Source: Craspedostauros australis (taxonomy: Eukaryota; Bacillariophyta; Bacillariophyceae; Mastogloiales; Achnanthaceae). Taken from it: a stretch of 64,000 nt of DNA. The position numbers and the translations under genes were made by a program. Under the pieces are notes generated by a model, which saw only the letters and a list, made by a program, of their open reading frames with translations, was not told where the DNA came from and made no database searches. Within the stretch, counting starts at the first letter, position 1; each line of letters begins with the position of its first letter. The stretch is taken from assembly GCA_026770025.1 (NCBI GenBank), contig JAMXDE010000029.1:558001-622000 (forward strand), in the 5' to 3' direction. This document shows positions 53,146 to 63,860 of this stretch, piece by piece.

Positions 53146-55158
53146 CTATCGCAGCCTCTCCAAATGTAGCTGTCGGTCAAACTGGAAGGCGTTGCCGACG
53201 CCGAGACCCTGGCCCTTGGGATCCACCAGCATCTTGAGGACGGGATCGCGAGTTCCGCCCTCGTGCTGCACGCGGAGGGCGCTGGCCGTGTTGAGGAAGC
53301 TGGTATCGTAGGTCCAGTTGTGCCCATCTCCGTGCAGGTATAGGAGGGGGTACTGGCGGCCGAGCTCGTTGCGGACGATCTCCTTGAGCGGATCGAAGAA
53401 GTTCGCGTGCTTGCCTCTGTTGGGTGTGGCGTGCGCCATGACCACGACGCCAAGCGCCTTGTTGGGGATGTTCTGCTTGACGAGCTGCTGGATCCACCAG
53501 ATTTCAGCGGCGTGGCGTCTTCTCCATTCTCCACGATCGTGGACGTTGCCACCCACGACCTTGAGGCCGATGAACAGGGTGTGCTTGTGGATGAACGCGA
53601 AGTTCTCCGGGTATTCGGCGTGTCTGACAACGCCAAAGTTGTGGCTCCAATTGTCCTCCAGGCGCATGAAGTTGGTCTTCCACCGTCTCCAGGCCAGATC
53701 GACGCCGGCCTGGTTGCCGCAATCATTCCACTCGTTGTCTCCGGGGACGATGAAGACGGGGATAGCGGAATTGATGAGCATGGCGCGCACCTGCGTGAAC
53801 TTGTTGCCATCACATCTGTCCGCCGCCGACATGATATCACCGAGATGGATCATGAATTCGCAGCCTCCCGTCTGCTGCGCTATCTGGATTGGTAGATCGA
53901 TCTCCTCGTCATCGAAGTACGGGACGTCGGCGATAACGCAGACTGTGGACAGCGTCGTTTGATCCAGCGGATCTCTGGGCGTGGGCAATTGTCCAATTGG
54001 TTCGTACCCCTCTGCGGTGGGGTTCGAGGTTGGGTTGCCCGTTGTGGGTGCCTGCGTCGGTGCACGAGTTGGGGTGCTGGTTGGCCTGGCTGTTGGGGTG
54101 CTGGTCGTTGGCGTTCGTGTTGGGACGCGGGTTGGAACGAAGGACGGCAACGTTGATGGCTGAGGGCTCGGTGGCTGAGATGGGGTCGATGAAGGCGGCG
54201 CACTGGGCACCGAGGATGGGATCGATGAAGGCGGCACGCTGGGAATCGAGGATGGTTTTGATGACGGGAGCTCGCTGGGAATGGAACTCGGCCGAGATGT
54301 CGACGGTGTGATCGATGGCATACGAGATGGTAGCGACGTGGGCACGCTGGTTTGGAACTTGTCAAAGTCAAAGCCATTCGAGCCGTTGCTGTTTCCGCTG
54401 TTGGACGACATTCCGATCATGAGCGCGACGCCTAACGTGATACCCAGGGTCACAACACAAATCATGGCAACCAGAATGGCCACCTTGCGGCGTCTGGGCA
54501 TGGGCTGCTTTCCCATGACGCCAGAGGTCGAGAGAAGCGAGCTGCCGCTGGGATCCATGCCGTCGCCTCCTTCTGCACCGCCAACGATAATGCCACCGCC
54601 ACCAGCAGCGCTGGTTTCGCCGCTGCATGCATCGGATGCGGTGGATACCTCCATGTCAAAGCTGTTGGCAACAGTCGATGCCTGTTTGTTGGTCCTCCAG
54701 GATCCGAGCGGTGCCGTTCCTGGAGTAGACGAAGACGCTTTCGGTATCGAAGCCTTCACAAGGGTGCTCATTGTGAGGTCGGAAGTGTTGGTCTCGTTCG
54801 CTGGGTTCTCGTTGTTGTTGCTGTTGGGAGTGTTGCTGTTGTGAGTGATGTTGTCATTGTAGAACCCGCTGCCGAAGACGTTGTCGAAGCCGTCGCCGTT
54901 GCTGCTCGCTTCAACACCATCTGTTGCGCTCATCCTCGGCATGCCATCCCCGTTTTCGTGGCCGTGGCCGTCCTGTGACACATCATCGTGATTGGCGGCA
55001 TGATCGTCATCAGCACCAAGCGTTGTATCACCCACCACAAGGCCTGTGACTTCGTCCTGATCCCCGTAGCAGTCCATGGATTCCTCCAGGTTGTCATACT
55101 GCGCGCCGTCTCGGTTCTTCCCCATCGCGAGTGATCGTCCGAAGCCTTGTATTCTCAT
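53146..55158 (-). CDS. Single-pass metallophosphatase with PSxPS stalk
   Basis: This intronless gene encodes 670 residues. The first 220 are acidic and Asn/Ser-rich with no signal peptide. A basic-flanked span ('RRRKVAILVAMICVV', about 226-250) makes this a type II anchor. Residues 272-382 are a stalk of P-S-x-x-P-S units passing into T-P-T-x-x-P-T units, a style common in diatom cell-surface proteins. The outer domain is a calcineurin-like phosphoesterase: 'VCVIADVPYFDDEE' (Asp411), 'FMIHLGDIMSAADRCD' (Asp441), 'VPGDNEWNDC' in place of the usual GNHD, 'VVMAHATPNRG' and 'LLYLHGDGHNW'. Metal-binding Asp, Asn and His are therefore present. The substrate is unknown; extracellular phosphomonoesters or nucleotides are possible. 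Confidence 0.88.
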   Translation of the reverse strand: MRIQGFGRSLAMGKNRDGAQYDNLEESMDCYGDQDEVTGLVVGDTTLGADDDHAANHDDVSQDGHGHENGDGMPRMSATDGVEASSNGDGFDNVFGSGFYNDNITHNSNTPNSNNNENPANETNTSDLTMSTLVKASIPKASSSTPGTAPLGSWRTNKQASTVANSFDMEVSTASDACSGETSAAGGGGIIVGGAEGGDGMDPSGSSLLSTSGVMGKQPMPRRRKVAILVAMICVVTLGITLGVALMIGMSSNSGNSNGSNGFDFDKFQTSVPTSLPSRMPSITPSTSRPSSIPSELPSSKPSSIPSVPPSSIPSSVPSAPPSSTPSQPPSPQPSTLPSFVPTRVPTRTPTTSTPTARPTSTPTRAPTQAPTTGNPTSNPTAEGYEPIGQLPTPRDPLDQTTLSTVCVIADVPYFDDEEIDLPIQIAQQTGGCEFMIHLGDIMSAADRCDGNKFTQVRAMLINSAIPVFIVPGDNEWNDCGNQAGVDLAWRRWKTNFMRLEDNWSHNFGVVRHAEYPENFAFIHKHTLFIGLKVVGGNVHDRGEWRRRHAAEIWWIQQLVKQNIPNKALGVVVMAHATPNRGKHANFFDPLKEIVRNELGRQYPLLYLHGDGHNWTYDTSFLNTASALRVQHEGGTRDPVLKMLVDPKGQGLGVGNAFQFDRQLHLERLR

Positions 55159-55370
55159 TGCGAGAGTTGATTCTTACTTGTTGGTTGGGTGGTTGAATAC
55201 GGCTGCCTCGTTGCTCGTGTGTTTGCTGAAGACTTCTTTGTTTGGTGTTGCTGTTGTTGATGCTGTTATTGTTGGTGTTGTTGGTGATGTTCGATAGATT
55301 GCTGCTCTTTGTTGATTTGTTTCTTGATTTATGGGAGGCGGAGTCTCCTCTTCACAACTTACACACACAG

Positions 55371-55391
55371 AAAGAAAGAAAGAAAGAAACA
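55371..55391. repeat. (GAAA)n microsatellite
   Basis: Four to five AGAA units in tandem upstream of the metallophosphatase start. Confidence 0.75.
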
Positions 55392-57450
55392 GAGAGAGTA
55401 TACTCGTGCTTGAGCTGTGTCTTTGTGATGTATGTGTTGTGCATGTGCTATGGATGTGCGGTGTACGTGCTGTTTTGCAGTGTGACTCTCCGTCTACCGA
55501 CACGTTGTCTTGTCTTGTATTATACCAGAGTAGTATAGTTACTATACGAGTATATGTGTGCAAACCGTGGTTGATGAGTTTGATTTGATTGATGGCTTGT
55601 GACTTATCTTGCCAAGATCGGTCAGATGTTGTCTTTGGTTTCCTTCGCTGGCGGATGAGTTGATGAGTGGATGAGTTGAAGATGAACAATGCAATGAAGG
55701 AGTGGCAACTCAATCGGCAAACTGATGGGTCAGTGGAGGAGTTGTATTGCTTCGTTTCTTCGCCTTGTGTCTGGTGGAGGTCGATCCGGTTCCGTGTGGA
55801 TGATCGCTCGTGTGGTACGATCGAGTGGAAGCATGAATCGATCAGTCGAAATCAGGCGTGGGCCTCTCTGTTTCCGTCTCTCTCTCTTTGTCTTTCTCTC
55901 TTTGTCTTTTGTCTCTCTCTCTCTCAGTTGAGTTGAGTCGAGTTGCTTTGGCGTCTCCCCTTGTTGGCTTGCGTTTTGGCAGCGCTTTGTGGGTGGTTTG
56001 GTTCGTACTCTGCCTAACTCTTTCCTGCGCGAATCTTGTGTTTGTCTGTTGACTTTTGTGGCTTCCGACTTTCGGAGATGCGTGCCGATGATTTGTCGCG
56101 ACTCTTCCAGTGTTCTCTTGCCCGTGTGTGGCTCTGGATGGTCACGCTCTGTCTGATGCCAAGCGCGCACGCTCGAATTCAAAATTCGTCGGCCGTTGCG
56201 GCGCGACATATTTCTAAAGAATCTACATTATGATAACATACATATCTTGATACTATATATCATCATGCATAGCAATTCGTGAGTCTTTTTCAAGACCTCA
56301 GTCAGTCCACTCCAACCAATGGCTTTCAAACACATGAACGCTGGGCGCGATGCCTGTGACTCTATTTGTCCGGTTTCTCGTCACGCATCTTCGGACACAC
56401 AATTCTTGAAAGGTGCCCCAAATCCGAACTATTTTGCACTGCCACAACCTGCGTTGTTGTGCTCTGTGGTGCTCTGTGGTACTTAGTGGTTTTATGGGCG
56501 TGCTGCATTTTAATTGCGCACGAACCGTGCTGCCTTTCGATACCATCCACTCGTTCATCCACTCAAGCATCGCATGATCGTGATCGCAATCACATGCACT
56601 CGTACTACTAGAGGATGCATTGCAGTGCTGATGACCTTAGCAGAATACTATATTGCCTCTCAAGAATATAGTAGTACTACTCCGACCGGAAAGGATTCAG
56701 CCATCACGCCGACCAGGCGGAAATGTGTCCGCCGGCCATGCCCAACGGACAAAGCAGCGGTAAAATACAACATTCGTATTAATGTCTCTTTTCGTCCAAC
56801 AGGAAAACTAGATCCGGGTTCTTCCCATCAAATGACATCAATCCCGACGTCGGTTTCAGTTCTATCGGTCTTGTAGGGTATGCCTTCATGTCAGTATCTT
56901 GTGTTGTCTTGTTAGTCTGTCTGGTAGTTTGTGTGTGTGTCTGCAAAGCGGTAGTGCTCCTTCATCTTGCGGAAGAGAAGTGCGTGGCGTTGACTTCAGT
57001 AGAGTGCGATTGTGCAATGCAGTACTATTGTAGACTCTACTACAGTGTCATCATTGTTCGCCATCTATTGGCCAGATGCTACTCTGCTGTGTGACTCTAC
57101 TTCCTTCACACTCATTGGATCATTGCTCCTCTTTGCCATGGTGCACCATCATTCTCACCTTATGACGCCATTGCGATTCATGCAGCGCCCATGTGGTCTT
57201 CAAATAGGTGTTGGCTGTGCGTTTTGCGGTGCGCAGCGCACAGCTCACGTAATACATGTTGGCAAGTTTCGCTCACGGATACTCTTGCAACTGTAGGTGA
57301 TGGTAGTGGTTGTTACAGTTCTGTTTTCTATTTCATTACCTTGGCACTCCGATCCTCTTGGTGCCTCTTGTTGCTCTGCCTGATGCTCTTGGTGCGTCTC
57401 TCTGACTATGAGTCGGCACGTGAGATGCTCTCTTGCTGTTCATCGTATTC

Positions 57451-57470
57451 TCTCTCTCTCTCTCTCAATA
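57451..57470. repeat. (TC)n microsatellite
   Basis: A nearly uninterrupted TC run in non-coding DNA near the left edge of the retrotransposon. Confidence 0.75.
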
Positions 57471-57835
57471 TTGCGTGTTCACACCATGCAATATTCCGTG
57501 CTCGATATGTATTCCGTATTCGGTATATACTCTGTCATCTCATTCTCTATTGGCCTGCTACTCTGCGAGAAATCGCCAATGTTTTGTCCGAACTCCTCCT
57601 TGTACATCCACGATCTCGATATCCCTTGGTCATCAAATCTTCACCTTCTTGATCTGATGTGGAGACAGATGTTGACGTGGTGACATGATGACATCCTGTC
57701 AACATCAGCTCTTGCCTTCCATGGTCCTCCAGATTCCATATTCCATTGGTGATGCGATGGCTTGGCAAGGATGTTGTCATTTGAGGTTTAGTTGGGAAGT
57801 ACATTGATCATTACTTGATGCCATACATTTTTGTC

Positions 57836-58044
57836 TGTTGATGGACGGACAGGATTCCTGATGCTCTCAGAAATGTTTGTTCACGAGTTTCCTTCCGAAA
57901 TTCTGATTGTTTTCATGTGTCCGAATTCGTGATGTGATTTGACAAATCACAGTATACTATCGACACTCGTGTAGTTGGACCATCCGTACATGAGTACAAG
58001 AGAATAGCAGGTGAACGATGCACACACACATATACATCTCAACA
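57836..58044 (-). repeat. Candidate 3' LTR
   Basis: On the minus strand a purine tract AGGAAGGG is followed at once by TGTTGA (58044 downward), 13 bp after the pol stop-codon region. The first matching inner end TCAACA is at 57836, giving a 209-bp LTR with a 6-bp inverted terminus. A second TCAACA at 57670 would give 375 bp. The 5' LTR is not available to decide. Confidence 0.4.
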
Positions 58045-58052
58045 CCCTTCCT
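58045..58052 (-). promoter_or_regulatory. Polypurine tract (plus-strand primer)
   Basis: AGGAAGGG on the element's sense strand directly precedes the LTR-like TGTTGA, as expected for the primer of second-strand synthesis. Confidence 0.55.
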
Positions 58053-58064
58053 GTGTGCATTTGG

Positions 58065-61000
58065 TCATTCGAATGTTCTCGATGTGTCAAGGTACGACTT
58101 CTCATGCTCTCGTTGCAAGTCGGCCTTGATGTTCTTGGTGAATCCGTCGCTTGTGTTCTGCTCGGATTTGACGAAAATGATTTCGATGGTTTTGTTGATT
58201 ACCATGTTCCTCACGTAGTGATGGTGCACGTCGATGTGCCGCGATCGTTGGGATGTTGATGGGTTCTTGGCAATGAAGATTGCTCCGATGTTGTCCATGC
58301 AGACCTTGATTGGTGTCTTCACTGGGACGCCCACACTTTCGAGTAGCTGTACGACGAAGAAGATTTCCTTTGCCGCTTCGGAAAGGGCAACGTATTCTGC
58401 TTCGGATGAGCTGAGTGTGACGGCCTTCTGTGCCTTGGATCGCCAAAGGATTGGCACCTTACACAGGTATAAGATGAACCCTCCTACGCTGATTCTCGTG
58501 TTCTTGTCTCCTGCATATTCGCTATCGCAGAAGAGCTCCATGTCCCAGCCGTCGTTGTCTGGACGTGCTGGATGGATCTTCAATCCATAGTCCTTTGTAT
58601 CGATCACATACTTGATGATCCAATACATCTCCTTCATTGCAGCCTTGGTGGGCCCGATCAATACCTTGGAGAGTTCCCTCACAGGGTTTGCGATATCTGG
58701 TCGCGAGTGCTTGATGAGGAAGAGTAGCATACCGACGCCTCGGCGATATTCGGCATGTTCTTCCGGTCCGACCTTCTGTAGTCCGTTATCTTCGGATGGT
58801 CGTACGATGATTTGGCCCGGGGTTCCCGGTGTCGCGTAGCGTTGCATCTTCTCAACCTTGGTTCCGAACTCTTCAATGAGGTGTCGGATGAGATATGGTT
58901 GACGCAATGTCGCTCTGGTCTTGTCATGGTTCAGTTCGATGTTGCAGCTGAGGTAATCTCCGAGTCCGCGCTCGATTGTCACCTTGAATTTGCTGCCTTG
59001 GATGTCCTTCAGGAATGTCTCCAGTGCCTTGGAGTCTCTGCAGCAGAAGCAATCGTCCACGTCGATGGCCACGATTGTGCTTCCTTTGTTTGTCTTCCTG
59101 TAGAACAGGCACGGGTCTGCTGCGCTCTGTTCGAAGTTGATATTCTTGAGGGTCGATACCAACATCTTTAACCACTGCCTGGCGCTCTGTACAAGTCCGT
59201 AGATTGGCTTATGTAGGGTCAGAGCTTCGTCTGGTTGATGATCCATCCCGTTGGGACAGTTCATGTAGATCTCCTCGTCGAGGTATCCATGTAGGAATGC
59301 CGTTACGACATCAACGAGTGCGCAGTCCATCTTCTTGATCAGCATGATTACCATCATGACCCAATAGGTCACGTCATGGATGACGGGTGAGTAATGCTCT
59401 TGGAAGTCCACTCCTGCGACTTGTGAATAGCCACATGCAACGAGCCGCGCTCGATGTGTGCCGTCACGTTTCAGCTTGAAGACCCATTTGCACTTGCAGC
59501 ATCTGCGGCCGCGTGGAATGGCATCTCGTTTGATCTTGCTGTACACCTTGCATGTATCCATGGAGTCGAATTCCGTCTTGATGGCTGCTCGATATCCCTT
59601 CCGATGGATAGGATCTGGGTGATTGAAGGCTCCATCGAATGTTGTAGGTTCGATGTGCTTCTCTGGTTCCTTGTTCTCGTCCTGCATCGACAATCCGATG
59701 TCGATCGCTGGTGATTCGGTAATGATTGCATTCATTCCGTACAGTCCTGTTGTACTATAGTGAGTGATCTCAATCTCTCCTTCATCTGCGATTTCTTCGT
59801 CATCTGTAGTTTTGTTGTTGGAATCATCGATCGTCTCGTCGCTGAGTTCGTCACTCGCCTCATTGGATGATGGATCGCTCTCATAGCCTTCTTCCTTTCG
59901 ACCTCGTTCGTTGAAGTCTGCGAGCTCACGCAGAGCTCTGGGAATACTCTTCCCTGTAGTTGGCTTGGGATTAGCTTCTCCCTTCCTGCCTCGTAATTCG
60001 TGACGCTGGATTCTCTCCTTTCTGGCTATGTCACATTTGCTTGGTTTGCTCGGTGGAGGTCTGGATGGTGTGTCATGTGTAGACCTGGCTGGTGTGTTTG
60101 GAGGAATGATGCCTGTGTCATCGTCAGCTTCGTCGCCGGATGGTGTGATCTTGTCATCCTCATGATTGGATTCGCTCCAATCTTCGTCGTTGTTATGGAT
60201 TAGTTGGGTTACTGCTCCATCGTTCTCATCATCCGCATCGTTGCTGTCCGATAGGATGTAGTACCTGTTGCTGTCAGCGAAAGATACTCTCTTTGCTTCT
60301 GATGTTCGACGTGTTGCCGTCCTTGGCATTGCTCCCTTCCGTCCAATGGTTGTGAAGCCGTCTGCGTCCGTTGTTCCTACTTTGTTGGATATGTTCGGTG
60401 CTGGTGCCCAGCCGCGGAACTGTCCGTATGATTGGTTGAGCCACTTGATGTCTCGTGAACAGATGAGTGACTTGGTCGATGGTCTGTACATGTTGTAGAC
60501 CCCTGATGCATGTTGGTGTGCATATCCGATGAATACCATCTCTTCTCCTCTATTCTTGAGCTTCGCGGTAATCCCGCCGTAGGTAGTCTTCACAACACCC
60601 ACCTCTCCAAATGTACGGAGTGCATCCGCATATGGTGGATCGTTGCCAAAGAATTGTCGATGTGGTGACTCCTTCTGATTCTTCGCTACGGTGATGTTGG
60701 CGATGGCGGTGGCAGTGCTTGCAGCTGCTGCCCACAGGCCGTGCCTGTACTCTTCGTCGAGTTGTGCTCCATTGAGCATGGAGCAGATCTTGGTGTAGAG
60801 GTACGCGAACTTGCGTTCTACTCTACCGTTCTGTTGCGGCGTGTTCGATGCCGTGAATTCGAATTTCACGTTCAGTCCTGTATCGATGAGAATATCCTGC
60901 ATGGATTTGTTCTCTCCGCTGTTGTCTCCTCGGAAGATGATTTGTTGATCACCAGTCTGTGACTTGATTGTCTGGACGAATTGTTTGATGTATCCTGGTT

Positions 61001-62243
61001 GATCACTCTTGTTCTTGAGAAAGAAACTCCAGCAGTGATCCGTGCAGTCGTCCACGATCAGGGTCCAGTAGCGTTTATCTCCGAAGCTTATGTGTTTAGT
61101 GTAACTAATGTCAATGAAGAGACGTTCACCACTGTGAGTTGCTCTTGGGATTGTTGCCTTCAAGATGTTCTTCACTCTTGCGTTCGCGACCGCGCAGTCG
61201 CGACATACCGGCATTTCACCGATGATCTTCCATCCGTATTGAGCGGCTGTCCGCTTCATGGTCTTGAGTGGCGCGTGGCCGAGCATTCGATGCAAGTTCA
61301 CTGCGCTGATCTCCTTGGATGGATTCTTGATGATGGCTGTGCAAGCCTTGTCGTCGACTGTTGGCATGATGGGATGCATCTGCACTCCCGTGATGAATCC
61401 GTTGGATGTGGGGAAGACTCGATCGAACACGATCTTCGTTCTGGATCCGTTGATGGTGTCCATCAGAATGCCGTTGTTACCAAGCTGGTATCCATTGTAC
61501 AGAGCCTTGTTCGTTGAGAAAAGGTTCACCACCATTTTCGGTGTGTACTTCACATCATCGAGCCGGATGATGTGGCCAGTGTTGTCTCGTTGCTTGACCT
61601 TCAAGCAAATGGATCCCATTTTGGGAGAGTCCAGCTTTGTACTATCTCCCACTTGGACGAAGGACTTGATGTGCCGCACGTTGAAGAGAGCGGCGTCCGA
61701 ATTGACGATATGACACGAAGCTCCGCTGTTGGCGAGCCAGGTGTCTTTGTTGACCTTGTCCTTGTATCTGCTACTCAGCTCGTGGAGCTGCTCCACGGCT
61801 GCTGCAGCTATCTCGTCGTCAAAGCTGCCGTCGTCTTCATCTTCGTGGACTCTGTCTTTGTTGTACGGATTGTGATGATCTCCATCATCCATGCCGTCAT
61901 CGCTTGGTAGTTCTGCGTAGTCCGATGGAACTGTGCTGTTCTGATGGATTCTGGCCCCTGTGTCGTATGGCGCGACGTGTGGTCGCTCGCGCAAGAGCAC
62001 ACGCATGCATCCTCCAAGGACGTAGTGTAGATCCAATTCTGAGAGTTGATCCTCTTCTGCTTCCTCCAATAGTCGGTTGAGGATGGCTGCGTTGGCGAGT
62101 ATCTCTTCAATCGACTTGAAGTTGTCGGACAGGATGGTGCTCACCATGTTCACCCATATGTATTGCATTGGTTCGTTCACGAATCCTGGGAACATTGGCA
62201 ATGCAGCTGTTAGAACCGCGTCGTAGATGAGCTGCTTCTGCAT
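58065..62243 (-). CDS. Copia pol polyprotein (protease, integrase, RT, RNase H)
   Basis: An uninterrupted frame of 1,392 residues. Protease: 'TWLANSGASCHIV', with Asn172 where copia has the catalytic Asp. GAG-pre-integrase: 'NLHRMLGHAPLKTM' and 'CRDCAVANAR'. Integrase core: 'LFIDISYTKHISF', 'FRGDNSGENKS' and 'SNTPQQNGRVERKF' give the D-D-E residues. After an acidic, Ser/Asp-rich connector, the reverse transcriptase runs from 'CKWVFKLKRDGTHRARLVA' through 'CALVDVVTAFLHGYLDEEI' to 'IVAIDVDDCF', keeping the paired Asp. RNase H ends the protein ('LFCDSEYAGDKNTRISVGG', 'SSSEAEYVALSEAAKE'). The first ATG is 62243; the same frame continues upstream to a TAA at 62328, beyond which gag lies in the same frame. 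Confidence 0.9.
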   Translation of the reverse strand: MQKQLIYDAVLTAALPMFPGFVNEPMQYIWVNMVSTILSDNFKSIEEILANAAILNRLLEEAEEDQLSELDLHYVLGGCMRVLLRERPHVAPYDTGARIHQNSTVPSDYAELPSDDGMDDGDHHNPYNKDRVHEDEDDGSFDDEIAAAAVEQLHELSSRYKDKVNKDTWLANSGASCHIVNSDAALFNVRHIKSFVQVGDSTKLDSPKMGSICLKVKQRDNTGHIIRLDDVKYTPKMVVNLFSTNKALYNGYQLGNNGILMDTINGSRTKIVFDRVFPTSNGFITGVQMHPIMPTVDDKACTAIIKNPSKEISAVNLHRMLGHAPLKTMKRTAAQYGWKIIGEMPVCRDCAVANARVKNILKATIPRATHSGERLFIDISYTKHISFGDKRYWTLIVDDCTDHCWSFFLKNKSDQPGYIKQFVQTIKSQTGDQQIIFRGDNSGENKSMQDILIDTGLNVKFEFTASNTPQQNGRVERKFAYLYTKICSMLNGAQLDEEYRHGLWAAAASTATAIANITVAKNQKESPHRQFFGNDPPYADALRTFGEVGVVKTTYGGITAKLKNRGEEMVFIGYAHQHASGVYNMYRPSTKSLICSRDIKWLNQSYGQFRGWAPAPNISNKVGTTDADGFTTIGRKGAMPRTATRRTSEAKRVSFADSNRYYILSDSNDADDENDGAVTQLIHNNDEDWSESNHEDDKITPSGDEADDDTGIIPPNTPARSTHDTPSRPPPSKPSKCDIARKERIQRHELRGRKGEANPKPTTGKSIPRALRELADFNERGRKEEGYESDPSSNEASDELSDETIDDSNNKTTDDEEIADEGEIEITHYSTTGLYGMNAIITESPAIDIGLSMQDENKEPEKHIEPTTFDGAFNHPDPIHRKGYRAAIKTEFDSMDTCKVYSKIKRDAIPRGRRCCKCKWVFKLKRDGTHRARLVACGYSQVAGVDFQEHYSPVIHDVTYWVMMVIMLIKKMDCALVDVVTAFLHGYLDEEIYMNCPNGMDHQPDEALTLHKPIYGLVQSARQWLKMLVSTLKNINFEQSAADPCLFYRKTNKGSTIVAIDVDDCFCCRDSKALETFLKDIQGSKFKVTIERGLGDYLSCNIELNHDKTRATLRQPYLIRHLIEEFGTKVEKMQRYATPGTPGQIIVRPSEDNGLQKVGPEEHAEYRRGVGMLLFLIKHSRPDIANPVRELSKVLIGPTKAAMKEMYWIIKYVIDTKDYGLKIHPARPDNDGWDMELFCDSEYAGDKNTRISVGGFILYLCKVPILWRSKAQKAVTLSSSEAEYVALSEAAKEIFFVVQLLESVGVPVKTPIKVCMDNIGAIFIAKNPSTSQRSRHIDVHHHYVRNMVINKTIEIIFVKSEQNTSDGFTKNIKADLQREHEKSYLDTSRTFE

Positions 62244-62327
62244 TCGTTTTGCAGTGACCGTTGGTTCCGGGAAGGTCTGGAGTCGGTAGGTGTCGTCGAC
62301 TCTTCTGGGATTTGGTTCCGGTGGGAA

Positions 62328-63860
62328 TTAGATTCGGATGGGGTAGACGACGTGTTCATAGGGATTGAACGTATCGTTTGGACGGTCCTCAGCTTCGTCG
62401 CTGTCCTCTTCGTCGAAGATGCCCGTTCTCTCGTTTCGCGCTACTGGGGGAGGCGGCGCTTCACCGTGGTTCCCCTTGTCTCTGGTGACATCGTCGTTGT
62501 CTTCGTCTGCGCCGTCTTCGTCGGTGTCTTCGTCGTCTTCGCTCATGGCCTCCTCAACGTCGATGTCGATGGCTTCGTTGCCCATCTCAGCTCCGTCGCC
62601 GTATGGACCGATCAGGTCGTGCGCGTTGAAGCAGCATTCGTAGCTCACTTCGCGTCTTAGATCCACCTCGTGGATGATTGGCTCCTCGCTGAGCCACTCC
62701 GGGATGATCTCATCATCCTGTACTTCGTTGTCACTTCGGACGCACTCGAAGTTATCGAAGAAGGAGTCTTCGATGTAGTCGTCGGACACCAATATGCAGA
62801 GCGGCATGTCCTTTGCCAAGAGTACCATCTCGTGCCCGCTCTTGTTGTGTCCTTCCGTTGCTGTGTTGGCCTGTTTGTCGGCCTTCTTCTTCTCGTTGAA
62901 TTTCTTCTTTCGGCACTCCGCCTCGCGATGTCCGAAGATGCCGCAGTAGTTGCACTTGCTGTTGAAGCCACTTCCCTTGTTGCGGTTGTTGTTGCGTTTT
63001 CCGTTCATCTTGTTGTTGTTGTTGTTGTTGTTTTTCTTGTTGTTCGATTTCTTGCGTTCTGGGCAATTGGCAGATCTGTGACCATACACACCGCAGTTGT
63101 GGCAGGTCCCCTTGAAGTTACCGGTGCTCGTGAAGCCGGTGTCGTTGCTCTTTGTGTTACTGTCTTGGAAATTGTCAATGTACGCCTTGCCTCCTTGATG
63201 AGTGGCGTATGCTGTTCGGAGTACTCCTCTGATCGCATTGATGGTGACGAGTTCCGGATTGAACGTGAGTTGGTGTTGGAAGTTCACGATGTGAGTTCTG
63301 TACTCGTTGCTCACCGTGCTGAGGATTTGCATGATCATTTCCTCGTCCGTGATCTCGTACTTGACATCGTGGAGACGCGATCGTAGACCCTCGAGTCGCG
63401 TGATGTAAACGTCGGGGTCCGTGTCTCTCTTCATCTTTTCGTTGTTGAATTGGCGCTTGAGTTTGATCTTCGTCACCGCGTCGGATGGGCGGAACTTCTC
63501 CGCGAGAACGTTCCACGCTGCGTGTGGTTCCCCCTTGGGGTAATCGTCGGAGATGCACTAATTGATGTATTGGATGGCCTGCTTGCCCTTTCCCTTCTCT
63601 GCATCCATCATGAGGATCAGATCGCTGAAGCAGTCGCCTGCCAGCTCGTAGGTTTCCTCCAGTGCTTCCCTGTCTGCTTCGGTGGCTGCTGCGATCTCGC
63701 TCATTGTTGGGATCTTCGTCTTGCCCAACATCACGTCTCTCGTCTTCTGTGCACGAGCGTATGCCTTCGCTTGGGACTCCCATGCGCTGTAGTCTTCCTG
63801 TTCACCGCTGAACATTGGCGCCTTGATACGTCGCTTGTTCATGTTGGCTGATGTTGCCAT
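62328..63860 (-). pseudogene. Copia gag, interrupted by an in-frame TAG
   Basis: The gag frame begins at the ATG at 63860 ('MATSANMNKRRIKAPMFSG'). It stops at TAG 63560-63558 after 100 codons ('KQAIQYIN'). The same frame resumes at once ('CISDDYPKGEPHAAW') and runs to the TAA at 62328. The resumed part holds two CCHC zinc knuckles, 'CHNCGVYGHRSANC' and 'CNYCGIFGHREAEC', separated by an Asn/Lys run. A single base change could explain the TAG. I list it as a pseudogene, although programmed readthrough is an alternative. Confidence 0.75.

Larger units (their letters stand above)
55159..57835. other. Gene-poor interval with microsatellites and hairpins
   Basis: Nothing here is convincingly coding on either strand. 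It contains GAAA repeats (55371-55391), TC-rich runs (55868-55924 and 57451-57470), the odd-centred palindrome GTATAGTTACTATAC (55535-55549) and GTACT/TACTC words (57000-57055). Confidence 0.45.
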
